Shown: positions 40,659 to 53,288 of the stretch, in pieces
Position numbering within the stretch: the stretch's first letter is position 1
Layout of the letters: each line of letters starts with the position of its first letter
Program-made: the position numbers and the translations under genes
Source of the DNA: Halocaridina rubra
Taxonomy: Eukaryota > Arthropoda > Malacostraca > Decapoda > Atyidae
Direction of reading: 5' to 3'
Assembly: GCA_037179515.1 (NCBI GenBank)
Contig: JAXCGZ010019287.1
Span: 1-64,000 of the forward strand
Length of the DNA stretch: 64,000 nt
The notes under the pieces: model-generated
Seen by the model: only the letters and a program-made list of their open reading frames with translations
Told to the model about the DNA's origin: nothing
Database searches by the model: none

Positions 40659-41477
40659 AGCATAGTCATCAACTTTCTGGTTGCCCAGTTTGTCAGTGGA
40701 AGCTTTATCTATTTTCTAAAACAGTTGAAATATGTGGAAGAAAAACTCATATAATAATCAGTTCAACTTATGTGTTATCAGTATTTATGCAATATCAGCA
40801 TGCAAAAACTTATAAACTGTAATAAATCTTGGGCACATTTATCATCTAGCAAATTTGCAAAGGAATCTAAAAAGAATCAATGATTATAATACTCTGTCAA
40901 CATAGAGAAATAACAGGGCTCAGTATGGAAAGGGTAAAAGACGAGAGAGAGAATTTACTGTTCAAAAAAAAAAATTTAATTTCGCTTATAGGGCCCTTTT
41001 ATATGACTTGACTTCTGCCCAACTATACAAAGGGACAGAGTGCAACTGCAACCATTTTCTAAGGTCTAAAAAAAGAATAAAAACAAAATAACTTAAGTGT
41101 ACAACTGAAGAAACATCGAAGCATAAATGCATTCTTTTCTGTTTAACATTGCAAAGGACTTTACTGAAATGAGCATACACATCCTTGTCTATTACGGCAA
41201 TCTTTTATCTTTCTATAAATCAGAGAGTTGAGTTGAAGCACACACTCGCTATAAGTCAACACACGTGTGATGAAATTAAAGCATTATACTACAATCATAT
41301 GTGATAATATCTCTACTACTATCAACATAATTACGATTATCTTACTTAGCTCAATTGTCATTATAATTTCATGACCGTGATAGTAATTAACAATAAGTAC
41401 CTCTAAATAAGTCTTTCAAAATATTTGTTAATTATAATATATGAAAGGGATAAAGATATTAAAGATTTTTCATCATA

Positions 41478-41607
<130 letters not shown>

Positions 41608-41699
41608 GTAATAAAATTAGAAATAATATTTCATTTGCAACATTAAAGAATGAATTTTGCTTAAGTTTCATAGTCTCTTAAGGAGTTGTACATGAAAAG

Positions 41700-41701
<2 letters not shown>

Positions 41702-41792
<91 letters not shown>
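41702..41792. repeat. TA microsatellite
   Basis: About 90 bp of AT repeat, separated from the previous run by about 97 bp of element C interior. Confidence 0.97.
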
Positions 41793-41793
<1 letters not shown>

Positions 41794-43775
41794 TTCTGCT
41801 AACTCAAATTTAGTTTTTCGAGTGACTGTTCAACAGAATTACCTCAGGAGAGAGGGGGGAGTTATATATTTTTTTCTCCTTTTCATACTTACGATCGGGT
41901 ATGCACTTAACTACTTCTTTTTTACTCTCTCTTCTTTTTCTACCCAAAAATACAGCTCAGTATCTGTCTTCTAGACTTCAAATGGCTAGCTTTTGCGGGG
42001 AGTTTTTGTGTGTAGGCGCTGTTCCTCCTCTGTCTCTTCGGTTTCTGGATCAACTTCGACTCTCTCAAATACAAAAAATTACTGTGTGACATTCTTGTTG
42101 TCATTTCTTGTGAGTTTACACTCTCTTCATGACCAAGCTGAAATAATTGTGACAAACATTATCATAGCTAAAACTTTAGTTTTATTTTATCTATTTAACA
42201 TATTCTTTTGGACAAATAATGTATATACTGTAGCTGGAAAAAAAAATAGATAATCATTCATAGATTCACGCCCTTTATCACTTAATATCTATCTTGGAAT
42301 TCTGGAAACTCGAATAATAATCTCATTGGAGGAGTAGGGGACAAAAAAATACAATAAAATTTGCATCACGGCCATACCTGGGCAGGTGGAAATTGACGTT
42401 AACTCATAAATATCTGAATAGACATCTCAACAACTACATCACCTCCCATTAAAACAACGATCATGTGGCTCGGATTAAGACACGGTGACTCGCGATCTCA
42501 CCCCCCAAACACCCTCTCTTCCTCATACTCAGGTTGGTCGCTGCCATGTGTTATACACCCCCCATTCGCGTCACTTCCATTGACATAAATTCACGCATTC
42601 GCTCACCCATTCTCTCTTGGCGACTTCCCCCCTTCATTCTCCCATTCCTATCTCACAGTTCCCCCCCTCAGCACTCTGAGGGAGTGCGTTGGTTGGCGAT
42701 CTCCTCGAGGCATCTCTCTCAGTGGCTCTAAGTCCCCGTTCGTTCTCCCCCTCTACACTACGTTAGGGTTACACTTAAACCCCCCTCTACCCCAGCACAG
42801 TTACTCGACTCTACTTTTCCCTTTGCATAACACGAAAATAAAACTCACATCTAAATAATATCACAAAATTTTCTTATTCTTCAAAAGGATATGTTATACA
42901 CGTAATTTGATATCAAAGATCAGTATGATTATTATTATTTTATAATAACGACGTTAGAAGAACGATCGGTCATTCCCGCTAAAATTTTTCTCCCGCGAAA
43001 ACAAGACAGAACCTTGAAAGCAGATGTAAGGATATTTCTCACTACAACTCTTCATAAACACTGTCACTTTTGCTTTAAGAAATTGATATAAAACTGATTT
43101 TACATGTACATTTAATCTTTTCAATTAAAATCAATACTTTTGCCTGTTTAATAATTAACTTAGGCAGTAATAAAAATAAATTGAACACCCTTCAAACGCA
43201 ATTACTCGTTATATTATTCAAAATTATAAAAAAATGGAGTTTATTACTGCTTATAGCTATTAGTACAAATTATCCATGTTAGTAATGGGTACAGAAATTC
43301 TATTTTATTAACTTACTAAAGCCATACTCCCTTTTAGATGCGCTCTGGCTGAGTCAAAGCATTACTACAAGTAAAATGGTGGAGTCCGCCAACCACAATT
43401 TCTTTTTATAATGGTCCCATTACTCACTGGATACAGATCACAAGTACTTAGCTATTTTGGGAAACTGCTTGAAGAACGTCGCGGCAACAGGCAATGGAGG
43501 AGGGGGTTCTTCTTTCTTCTTGACTCGTTGATTTTCCCGCCAACATCGTCCATCTCTCTCATAAAATCGACGAATTGCCATCATCTTCATTGGATCCGAG
43601 GGCCTTGCCAATACGGTGATGGGGGAGAGGAGTGACTGGTTCTTGTAACTGGATACTGTCGGAGCTGAGGCTTTCTCCTTCGACGTCGCTGTCTTGCTGC
43701 TTGTAAGCATCTAGAAGTTCATTTCTTTAATAGATGCATTTATCTGTTTCTTCTGTGAAAATCTAGGCATGGATT

Positions 43776-43794
43776 GATCCCGAGCCGATCACCA
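43776..43794 (-). other. Primer-binding site of element C
   Basis: The plus strand reads GATCCCGAGCCGATCACCA, ends in CCA, and lies one base from the LTR. It resembles the site in element B more than the leucine-like site in element A. The tRNA is not identified. Confidence 0.6.
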
Positions 43795-43795
43795 G

Positions 43796-44177
43796 TATCG
43801 TAGAATACTTCTCCCTCTACAATCATTTTTCTCACCTGAATTCATTATATATTATTTTAGACTTGGTAGCGAGGTCGGTGATAACAGATAAGCATCTTCT
43901 TCTTTAAAGTTATTTATTAGAGTATACACTTATTTAACTCCTCAAAGCTCCCATTCCTGGTAGTTCTTGTCACTCACTATTCCCGCCCCCTCAGGGAGAG
44001 ATTGCTAATTATAGACGTGACTTCTGCCCCCGGCAAGTAATGAGTCCTGACTAACTCGGGCTCTGTTGCCAGTCCTGGTGGCGGCGGGTATTGAGTGCGC
44101 TCTCTGCCATCTGGTGGCTGTAGGCATCTATGAAGTGCCGTATGAGGCTATAGGCATCTATGATATGCCATACGACA
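43796..44177 (-). repeat. LTR (5' LTR of element C)
   Basis: The second LTR copy, from TATCGTAGAATAC to CCATACGACA, is followed by the TAAT duplication. Confidence 0.85.
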
Positions 44178-44205
44178 TAATGTCACATATTCTTTTTTCA
44201 TTGTT

Positions 44206-46070
44206 GCACTCTGTGTGTGTGATTACCTAATTGTGTTTACGGGAAAGAGCCCAAAGCTCGTATCTTCCCGTCTCCTCATCGGTTCCATTTTATACTTAGT
44301 CATACTTATCATACCTGTCCTTAAAACTATGGATTGAGATAGCATTAACTACCCCCTCGCTTAGCCAATTCCATTATCAACTACTCTTACACTGAAAAAG
44401 TATTTCCTTACATCCTGCAAAGAAATTTTCTTACGAAGCTTCAAACTATGACCTCTAGTTCTAGAGCAGCCATATCAAAATATCCATCCCTATCCACTCT
44501 ATCATAACCATGAAGGAATTTAAAGACTGTCACCATATCCCCCCTCACTCTTCTAGCTTCGAGTGATGGTAAGTCTAATTCCCTCAGCCTCTCATCATAA
44601 CTGAGATTGCGTATTTCTGGCACCAGTTTCGTGGCATGTCTTTGAACTTTTTCAAGCTTAGCTATGTGCTTTTTCAAGTGCGGATTCCAAAAGGGGTCTG
44701 CATATTCCAGTTTTGGCCTCACATAGGTTACATAAATATTTCTGAACATTTCCTTGTCCATGTGCCTGAAGGCTACCCTTACATTTGATAAGAATGCATA
44801 TGCTGCCCTTACTATGCCATTTATATGTATTTCTGGAGACAAATCTGCCAGTATGTTTACTCCTAGATCTCTCTCATTTTCTGTCTCTTGAAGTTGTACT
44901 CCAGCCACCGAGTAGTCAAGCTTGGGCCTTCTTGCACTTGTACCCATTCTCATTACCTTACATTTTGAAGTATTGAATTTCATTAGCCACTTTTCTGACT
45001 ACTCATGCAGATTATTTAGATCCTCCTGAAGTTCTCTACCATTGTTCTCGTTTTTTACTTTCTTCACAATCTTTGCATCATCTGCAAACATATTCATGAA
45101 TAAATTTACAGACTCTGGTAGGTCATTTACATATACAAGGAACAAAAGTGGCCCTAAAACTGAACCCTGTGGATCTCCACTACTAACTCTTCTCCATTCA
45201 GACACTGAGTGTCTTACTCTAACCCTCTGTTCCCTTCCTTCTAAGTAAGTTTTTATCCATTCCAAAACATTTCCACCTATTCTAGCCATTGATTGCAGCT
45301 TCCTAATAAGTCTCTCATGTGGAACAGTGTCAAACGCTTTCTGGAAGTCTAGGAATATGCAGTCTGCCCAGCCCTCTCTTTCCTGTAAGATTTGGCTTAC
45401 CTCATCAATAAATTCTAATAAGTTTGTTACTGTTGATCTACCTTCTCTGAAGCCATGTTGCCTCACTGACAAAAAGTTGAAGGATTCCAAGTGAAGAGAG
45501 ATATGTTTCCTTAGTAGTTTCTCCATAACTTTGCAAACTATGCTGGTCAAGGAAACTGGTCTATAGTTCAGAGCCGTATCCCTCCTTCCCTTTTTGAAGA
45601 TAGGTATCACATTTGCTTGTTTCCAGCATCTTGGAATCTCCCCCGACTCCAGTGACTCCTTAAATATGATACTTAGTGCCACTGATATTGAGTTTGCGCA
45701 TTTTTTAAGCACATGAGGGGATATGTCATCAGGACCTGTAGCTTTATGAACATCTAAATCCATCAGCGCTTTGCATACCTCTGTGGCTGTAAGGTTGATG
45801 TTCTCTGATACCGGCCCTTGAGCTTCTATCACTGCAATTCGAGGGGGTGGGGTATTTTCTACTGTAAATACTGACTGAAACTCCTTGTTCAATTCTTTGC
45901 AGATCTCTTCATCCGTCTCAGTGATGCTTCCATCCGCCCTCTTTAGCCTTAAAACCTGTTCTTTTACCTTCAGTTTTCCTCTGATAAAGCTGTGGAAAAG
46001 CTTGGGATTTTCTTTAGCCTTCCTGGTGATGTCCCTCTCATAGTCTCTCTCTGCCTCTCTCCTTTTACTT
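44206..46070 (-). pseudogene. CR1-like LINE, 5'-truncated copy (reverse transcriptase)
   Basis: On the minus strand the frame 45892-44999 is open for 297 codons: DLDVHKATGPDDISPHVLKK, ANVIPIFKKGRRDTALNYRP, HGFREGRSTVTNLLEFIDEV, FLDFQKAFDTVPHERLI, GDPQGSVLGPLLFLVYVNDL and MFADDAKIV (the catalytic FADD). A stop in the 44990s separates it from a 180-codon frame (44983-44441) with FNTSKCKVMRMG, RDLGVNILADLS and RPKLEYADPFWNP. The 3' end runs to a CACACA tail at 44206-44221. The 5' end stops in the linker before the RT, where the CA tail of the neighbouring copy begins. One stop plus truncation make it inactive, but it is well preserved. Confidence 0.9.
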
Positions 46071-49000
46071 AGGTGTGTGTGTGTGTGTGTGTAGTTACCT
46101 GATTGTCTTTACAGGAAAGAGTCCCAAGCTCGTAACTTCGCTTTTCTTGGTCGGTTGCACTTGTACTTAGTGATACTTATCATACTTGTCCTTAATACTA
46201 TGGATTGAGGTGGCATTAACTACCTCCTCATTTAGCGAATTCCAATTATCAACTACTCTTACATAAAAAAGTACTTCCTTACATCCTGCAAAGAAGTTTT
46301 CTAACGAAGCTTCAAACTATGACCTCTAGTTCTAGGGCCAGCCATGTCAAAATATTGCTCGCGATCCACTCTGTCATGACAATGAAGGAATTTACAAACT
46401 GTCACCATGTCCCCCCATCATTCTTCTAGCTTCAAGTGATGGTAAGCTTAATACCCTCAGCCTCTCCTCATAGCTGAGATTGCGAATTTCGTGTCATGTC
46501 TTCGAACTCTTTCCAGCCTAACTACATGCTTTTTCAAGTTTGGATTCCAAAAGAGGGCTGCATATTCAAGCTTTGGCCTCAAATAGGTTACATAAATATT
46601 TCTGAACATTTCCTTGTCCATGTGCCTGATTGATACCATTACATTTGCTAGGAAAGCATATGCTGCCCTTACAATGCCATTTATATGCACTTGTGTAGAC
46701 AAATCTACCAGTATGTTTACTCCTAGGTCTCTCTCATTCCCTGTCTCTTGAAGTTCTGCTTCTGTTAATGAGTATTCAAGCTTGTTCCTTCTTGCACTTG
46801 TACCCATGCTCATTACCTTACATTTAGAAGTACTGAATTTTATTAGTCACTTTTCTGACCATTCATGCAGGCTAATTAGGTCTTCGTGAAGTTTTTTACC
46901 ATTTTTCTCGTCTCTTTCTTTACAATCTTTGCATCATCTTCAAACATATGCATGAATGAATTTACACTCTGGTAGGTCATTTACATATGCAAGGGACAAA
47001 AGTGGCCCTAAAGCTGAACCCTGTGGAACTCCACTACTAACTCTTATCCATTCAGACACTGAGTTTCTTACTCTAACCCTCTGTTCCCATCCTTCTAAGT
47101 AAATCTTTATCCAATCCAAGACGTTTCCACTTATTCTCGCTATTACTTACAGCTTTTTAATAAGTCTCCCGCATGGGATCATGTCAGATGCTTTCTGGAA
47201 GTCTAGAAATATGCAGTCTCCCCACCCATCTCTTTCCTTTAAGATTTGGCTTACCTCATCATAAAATTATAATAAGTTTGTTACTGTTGATCTACCTTCT
47301 CGGAAGCCATGTTGTTTCACTAACAAAAAAATTGAAAGATTTCAAGTGAAGAGAGACGTGTTTTGTTAGTAATTCCTCCTTAACTTTGCAAACTATGCTG
47401 GTCAAGGAAACAGGTCTATAGTTTAGAGCTGTATCTCTCCTTCCCTTTTTGAAGATAGGTACCATATTCTCTTGTTTCCAGCATTTTGGAATTCCCCTGA
47501 TTCCAGGGAATTTTCAATATGATACGTAGTGCCACTGATATTGATTTTGTGCATTTCTTAAGTACATAAAGGGATATATCATCAGGACGTGTAGCTTTAT
47601 GGGCATCTAACTCCATCAGCGCTTTGCATACCTCTGGCTGAAAAGATGTTGGTCTCTAATACCGACGAGCTCCTATCTTTGCAATCTGAGGGAGTGGGGA
47701 ATTTTCTACTGTAAATACTGACTGAAACTTCTTGTTCAATTCTTCGCAGATCTCTTCATCCGTCTCAGTGATGCTTCCATCCGCTCTCTTTAGCTTTAGA
47801 ACCTGTTCTTTTACCTTCAGTTTTCCTCTGATAAAGCTGTGGAAAAGCTTGGGATTTTCTTTAGCCTTCCTGGTGATTTCCCATTCTTAATCTCTTTCTG
47901 CCTCTCTTCTTTTACTTAGGTAATCATTTCTTGCTCTTTTATAAGTCTGCCAGGCATATATGTTTTTTATCCTCATTACTTTTTCCAGCATTTGTCTCTC
48001 CACTCCTTAGCTCTCTTACACTCATTAGTGATCCATTTCTCACTGGCATTCCTATTCCTAGCACGCTCACTTGCTTCCCTCACATCCACCCTCCTAGCCC
48101 TGAATGATAGGAGGATGGATGTGAGGGAACCAAGTGAGCGTGCTAGGAATAGGGTTGAGTGAGTAGTGATTGTGACGCAGCTCTGATGGGCATCTGCTGT
48201 TTCCACGGGGCTGCATCTTACAGAGGTAGCCCTGTGGTAGGGGCAGTAGGGGAGTTGGCATTTATGAAGCAACGCAGGTTGTGGAAGAGCCGGGATGATG
48301 GGCTTTGGCACTCCAGCAGTACCATCTGAATGGTCGCTAGCTCCCTCGTCATTGCCCATAGAGCAAAGTAATCCCCTTATTGTTTCTTTTTTGGTGTTTG
48401 CTACCCCCCTATTGGGGGAGACAGCCAAGGTAGATAGATGAATAACTCCTACTTTGGTGGAAGGTATGCAACAATCTACTATCTTCCCATATTCCTCACA
48501 AAAGATGCCGTACATTTCTTGTACAGATTTGTCATTAAATAAGGTCCTACAGTCAATAACTGCAAAAATCTCATTAATTTTGGTATAATTTCCTTTTGGA
48601 TAATTCCTCCTCGTATGCTCAGTGCCTCCACTTTCAGGCAGAACATCTTCGATGATATACTCAGTCAACAACACACAGTGGTCACTTTCCAGTCGGTGGT
48701 TCATACTCAATTTTTTCAATATCCAACACATTATATGTGAGTACTAGATCAAGCAGCAAATGGCTCATCCCCACCCCTGTCCCTTGTTGGTTCCAGTACA
48801 TTTTGGTGTAAGAAATTCTCTTGTACTCAATCTAGGAATCTTGCCCCAAATGAGTCCTCCCCACTGTGTGGGTCAAGATTTATCCAATCCATCTCTCTGT
48901 GATTAAAATCTCCCATAATCAAAATCCTACATTTTCTCTCCCGTGCAATGTTAACAACTGAGGTAATGACTTCAATAGTATCTATATGACTTTCCCATAA

Positions 49001-49340
49001 ACTGCTAGCCTATGTTGGTTCCTTGGTGGGTTATATACAACAGTTATTATAATGCTCTTTGACCCAGTATTTATGCAAGCAACAAGAAACTCCATGGACT
49101 CGCTTTCTATAGCAAAGTTTATCTCTTCAACCTGCAATCTTTCACTTATGAGCAGTGTTATCTCTCCACCAGTCCTCTCAGATCTTGCAACCCTTTGTTA
49201 TGGGATGTATATTGTTGAGATCACTATATGTGTTTAAATGTAAAGTATCACCAGTGCCTTTGACTAGTGTCTTCCTGATATATAGATCTATGCTTAGTCT
49301 TGGTTTGCATGTGTTCATATATGCCTCACTTACCTTTTAG
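46071..49340 (-). pseudogene. CR1-like LINE, longer decayed copy (endonuclease + reverse transcriptase)
   Basis: This belongs to the same family as the copy just downstream, in the same orientation, and ends in a CA tail at 46073-46094. On the minus strand the endonuclease part gives RILIMGDFNHREMDW near 48930-48885 and LESDHCVLL near 48695-48670, two conserved catalytic regions. The linker ERARNRNASEKWITNECKRA follows near 48069-48010. The RT is broken by many frameshifts (pieces at 47616-47416 and 47330-46850), and the C-terminal block SMGTSARRNKLEYSLTEAEL spans 46813-46754. An insertion with a foldback hairpin interrupts the endonuclease-RT linker at about 48100-48410. Confidence 0.85.
48051..48153. 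repeat. Foldback hairpin inside a LINE
   Basis: 46-bp arms (48051-48096 and 48108-48153) starting CCTATTCCTAGCACGCTCAC, with three mismatches and an 11-base loop. The left arm is LINE coding sequence, and the right arm is its inverted copy leading into unrelated sequence up to about 48410. This pattern fits an inverted duplication at an insertion or template switch. Confidence 0.85.
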
Positions 49341-50232
49341 CTTGAGGACCATTTTGAAATATTGGCCAAAAATATTGAGTATTTTATGCAACTAAGTGAA
49401 GTTGAAATTTTTATGTTGTACGTATTAAATGAGAGTCATGAAAAAACAAATTCTTTTGGCCATGTACTAAAGCATTTACAGCGAATACTTTTAATGTGGA
49501 GTATAAAATTGTCATTTTTCTGGACAATAAACCTTTCATATGTAATCTGCATGTATTGTTATGGTATTCAGCATCATTAAAGCATTATAATCGGATGACG
49601 ATAAAGCTTCCATTGGTAATCAGAAATAAAGTAGCATTGTGCTCTTCAAGTAACAGTAGCAATACCATTTCTCAATAATTACCAGTGATTTTGTTTTTGT
49701 TTTATAGTTTTGTTGATTTGCGATCAAATAGTATGACACTTCTGAAAAAAAAATGGCTATTTACATATATAAAGAAAGTATAAAGAATACTCAAGACTAT
49801 AAATGTGCTGTTGAATGCAAAACTTATGATAATTTTTCTTTAGAAATGAAGCAAAGATGGAAAAATGGCTATACACTATAAATATATGCGCAACTTTTGT
49901 AGGTCTCCTAAGTAAAGCAAAATCTTGGTGTGGGTTGCAGCTATACTTACACCATTCAAATTTAAACATTTGTGAAGCTAACCTTCTTTTTTCTTCAATA
50001 AGAAGTCTTACATGGCCTGAAATATTTATACAACAGTCCCAGTACATACACACACAGTTCTTTGCAGTCTATAAAACAGTATTTTTGTTGTTTCATATTG
50101 TGATTGTTGTCAAGAAAGTATAGTTTGGAGTGGTATTATTTGTGTAGAGGCAATTATAATTTATATTTTAATTTTTTTTTTTATAAAATTTTCAATTTGT
50201 GTAATATTCATTTTTTAGCATTATTATTTCAG
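49341..50232. other. Intron without recognisable repeats
   Basis: AT-rich DNA with small open frames that have no coding character. Nothing else is seen before the candidate exon at 50233. Confidence 0.45.
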
Positions 50233-50295
50233 GGGAGTTTTGTGCACAGAGAGAGCTTAACCTTGTCTGCAAGTGCTCCACCAGCTCCACTTCAT
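50233..50295 (+). CDS. Host gene exon 5 of 5 (candidate)
   Basis: The acceptor TTATTATTTCAG and donor GTATGT bound 63 bases, 21 codons in phase 0, reading GSFVHRESLTLSASAPPAPL plus H. It matches the phase and strand of the four upstream exons and contains no stop, but it is short and lies 12.2 kb from exon 4, so chance splice sites cannot be ruled out. The peptide is serine-, alanine- and proline-rich and probably disordered. The gene must continue beyond, because no stop codon is present here. Confidence 0.45.
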
Positions 50296-51355
50296 GTATG
50301 TTTTTATCTTTTAATTTATATGGTTTTTTATTTTCTTATTTTGCAGTTTTCTTTCTTTTCCATTTATATATATTTGATTATGCCTTACTTTATAATTTTG
50401 TTCACGTAGAATTTTGTAGAATTACTCTCAGAGAAGTGTTTTTTTATTTGCTGTATAAAAACTGTTTTCATAAGGTTAGTAATAACTCTTTGTTTTTTAT
50501 AAAGATAAATGATAGACATTTATATATCTGCTCTTTAGCATAGCTCTATATAAATATGAGTGGCTTACCATAACTAAGCTATACTGGTATTTGGTGTTTC
50601 AATCTGCAGAGACTAGGGAATGACAGAATTCACAGTTATATCTGTTTGGCTTTGGGTAACTTTTTACAAATGATATTACGTATTTTTGTTTATTACTAAT
50701 TCAAAGAACTTTTAGGTTTTATGGAAGAACTTTTGCTCTGTAATGTCTACTGTGATATTTATGAAAAGACATTGTTCATTTAGAGTATATTTATCCATGC
50801 ACAGCCCTTCCTGATTATATCTTCCATATACATTTGAGTCTATCTGCACTATTTATATCATCTTCGATTTATGTCTTTCTAATTTAAGGAGGTCATACCA
50901 CAATTTGTTCTATGGCTCGACAGATGATTTTACTCCAGTGGAGAGAGAAACTATTACTGTATAATTCATATTTATTTTTTGAGCCTGAATTTCACCAGTT
51001 AATACTTAGATCGGAGAAACTTGTGTGTGGAAGTTTTGATTTCCTTGACTTGATATTAAGTTTAGAAAATTAATTTGCAATTTTGTCTCTATTTTTGGAT
51101 AGTAGTGGGTTGGCATTTGATTTTACAGGTATAATGTTAATTCATTGATTATGGGAACAAATATGTCTTTCTTTCCAGTAGCTACTCTTTTCCATATATA
51201 GTATAGGATATTTGGATATATATTTTTTCTCACTCTTCAACACTGATGAGCCAGAAATTTCTGCTTGTACTGTTCGGTTATGGAGTTTCAAAGAAACAGT
51301 ATTTGTTGTTTAAGTCCATTTCTATCCATATTTGATATGCTGTGTTATGTTTCCT
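50296..51355. other. Intron without recognisable features
   Basis: AT-rich. Possible splice-like motifs (for example an acceptor ending at 50610) do not give an in-phase open exon. Confidence 0.4.
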
Positions 51356-52760
51356 TCATGTTAGTGTGCTCCTAAGAAGGTTGACTGCTCTATTCCTTCA
51401 GACTACTGACTTATTGCCCTAACATCATCTATCGCTAAAGTTTTCGAACTTTTGCTCAATTCTCACTTCTTGAAATGTCTTGAATCTAACTCTCTTATTT
51501 CTGATCACCAGTACGGCTTTTGCAAGGTAAGATCCACTGGTGACCTCCTGTCCTGTCTTACTCATGTATAGTCATCTTATCTGAGGAACCATGGGGAATC
51601 CTTTGTCGTCACTCTTGTTATCTCTAAGACTTTTGACAGAGTCTGGCACAAAGCTCTGTTGGCCAGACTACCTGCCTATGGCTTTACCCCTTCTCCCTGT
51701 TCTCTGATTTCCAGTTTTCTTGCCATTTTATATCTGTGGTTGTTGACAGTTCAACATCTAGCCTGTCCCCTGTTACCAGTTTTGTTCCACAGGGCTCTGT
51801 TCCTTCTCTTCAACGATCTTCTTGTCCCCATCCTCCTCTCTTCTTTACACTTTTGCCGATTATTCTACCCTTGATATCTCCTCTGCCTTTTCTTCACAAC
51901 CTTCATCTACTACTCATAATCAGTCTCGTATCACTTTTTCTTCCACTCTCAACTCCGCTTTGCAGAAGGTATCTGAGTGGGGCACCCATATGTAGTTAAA
52001 TTTAATGCCTCCAAGACATATCTCTCTATCTTCTTCTGCTGATCAGCGTATTGTCTTCGAAGCTAACGAAATTTGCCCTTTTAAGTCTATACATATTAGG
52101 AATCCAGATAACCTCTACTTGTCTTGGAGGAACATATTAGGAATCCAGATAACCTCTACTTGTCTTGGAGGAATCACATTATCCAAATTTCTAAATCTGC
52201 ATCCAAGAAATTTGGGGTTCTGTTTTGTTTTCGTTGTTACTTTTCCTCTTAATAGTCACTTAATATCTATGAAGGTATTATCTTCCCTGCTTGGAATACT
52301 GCTCGCACATCTGGGGTGCTTCTTTATATCCTTATCGCCTCGATAGGGTTGAATCCAAGGCAGTCAGACTCATTAATGTCCCCTCTCTTACTTCTAATCT
52401 AGAGTCTCTTTCTCTTCGCCATAAGGTGTTATCCCTTTCTCTTTTCTATCGCTACTTCTTCCATCACTGCTCTGATGAGTTGGCGAGTTGCATCCTCCTT
52501 CACTACCGAGTCCGTGTAATACTCTCCAAGCGGCCTCGTCTCACAGTTACTCTGTGGAGATTTGTAGCTTGCAGGTTGGTCAGTGCAGCAACTGCTTCTT
52601 CCCATCTACCTCCAGACTCTGGAACTCTCTTCCTCCTTCTGTCTTTTCTAATTTTTATAACCTATCTTCCTTCAAAAAACAGATCTGTCTTCATCTCAGG
52701 GCCTAATCCTCCCATATCTCTAGGTCTTAAGTACTTTGACTATTCTTACATCCTATCCTT
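51356..52760 (+). pseudogene. Jockey/BS-like LINE fragment (reverse transcriptase)
   Basis: Decayed translation: PKKVDCSIPSDY near 51375, LTSSIAKVFELLLNSHFLKC near 51420, SDHQYGFCKVRSTGDLLSCL near 51501, and FDRVWHKALLARLPAYGF near 51632 (the family's KAFDRVWH motif). SSLSPVTSFVPQGSVPSLQ follows near 51751, a decayed GVPQGSVL motif. Near 52300 a LEYCSHIWG-like block is followed by RLDRVESKAVRLIN, and near 52600 by FFPSTSRLWNSLPPSVF, the typical C-terminus. It is truncated at its 5' side and carries many frameshifts and a 42-bp tandem duplication. Confidence 0.8.
52090..52173 (+). repeat. 42-bp tandem duplication in LINE
   Basis: ACATATTAGGAATCCAGATA and the next 22 bases occur at 52090 and again at 52132, back to back. 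Confidence 0.9.
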
Positions 52761-53288
52761 TTCCTATTGTATATCAGTACCTCATTTCTGCCTTGTCCTT
52801 AACCTTTTACTTTTCATTTGCTTAAATGTTTTCTTCGTGATCGGGCCTTTATTGATGAGGACAGTTCTGTTGCCTGTCCTGGTATCACTCATAAAAAAAA
52901 AGTTGGTCTTGGGCATATTTATATTTCTAATTGTGGGCTGAACCAAATTACATTCAGTGCTACATTAGGAGCCATTCCTAAACATCCCTACTGAATTGGG
53001 GGGATCTTTATAGCTAAGGATTTAGAGCCTTTGGTACTCTGTCCTGTGTGATATTACGTCAATCTGAACTGGCACGTAATCTAGTTTTCAGTTTATTCCA
53101 GTTCATAGGCTCATTTCTTGCAGCTGTATCATACCTATGGAAGTCAGTGATATTGCTTTTATAATCCTCATGAATTTTTTGAGGGATTCTTGTTTTGCAT
53201 CTCTTTGAAAATACATTTTGCAGTTAAGGGTTCAGTTAGACTATTGTGATGTTTTGTGGAGTTTCGGCCCAGCTGTACATTTGTTCGG
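52761..53288. other. Unassigned sequence
   Basis: Moderately AT-rich with fragments of open frame that may be further LINE remains. I cannot assign it to a family. Confidence 0.35.

Noticed and set aside
50610..50670. A further host exon after an acceptor ending at 50610
   Set aside because: The only nearby donor would give a 46-base exon that breaks phase 0, and no supporting coding pattern is visible.
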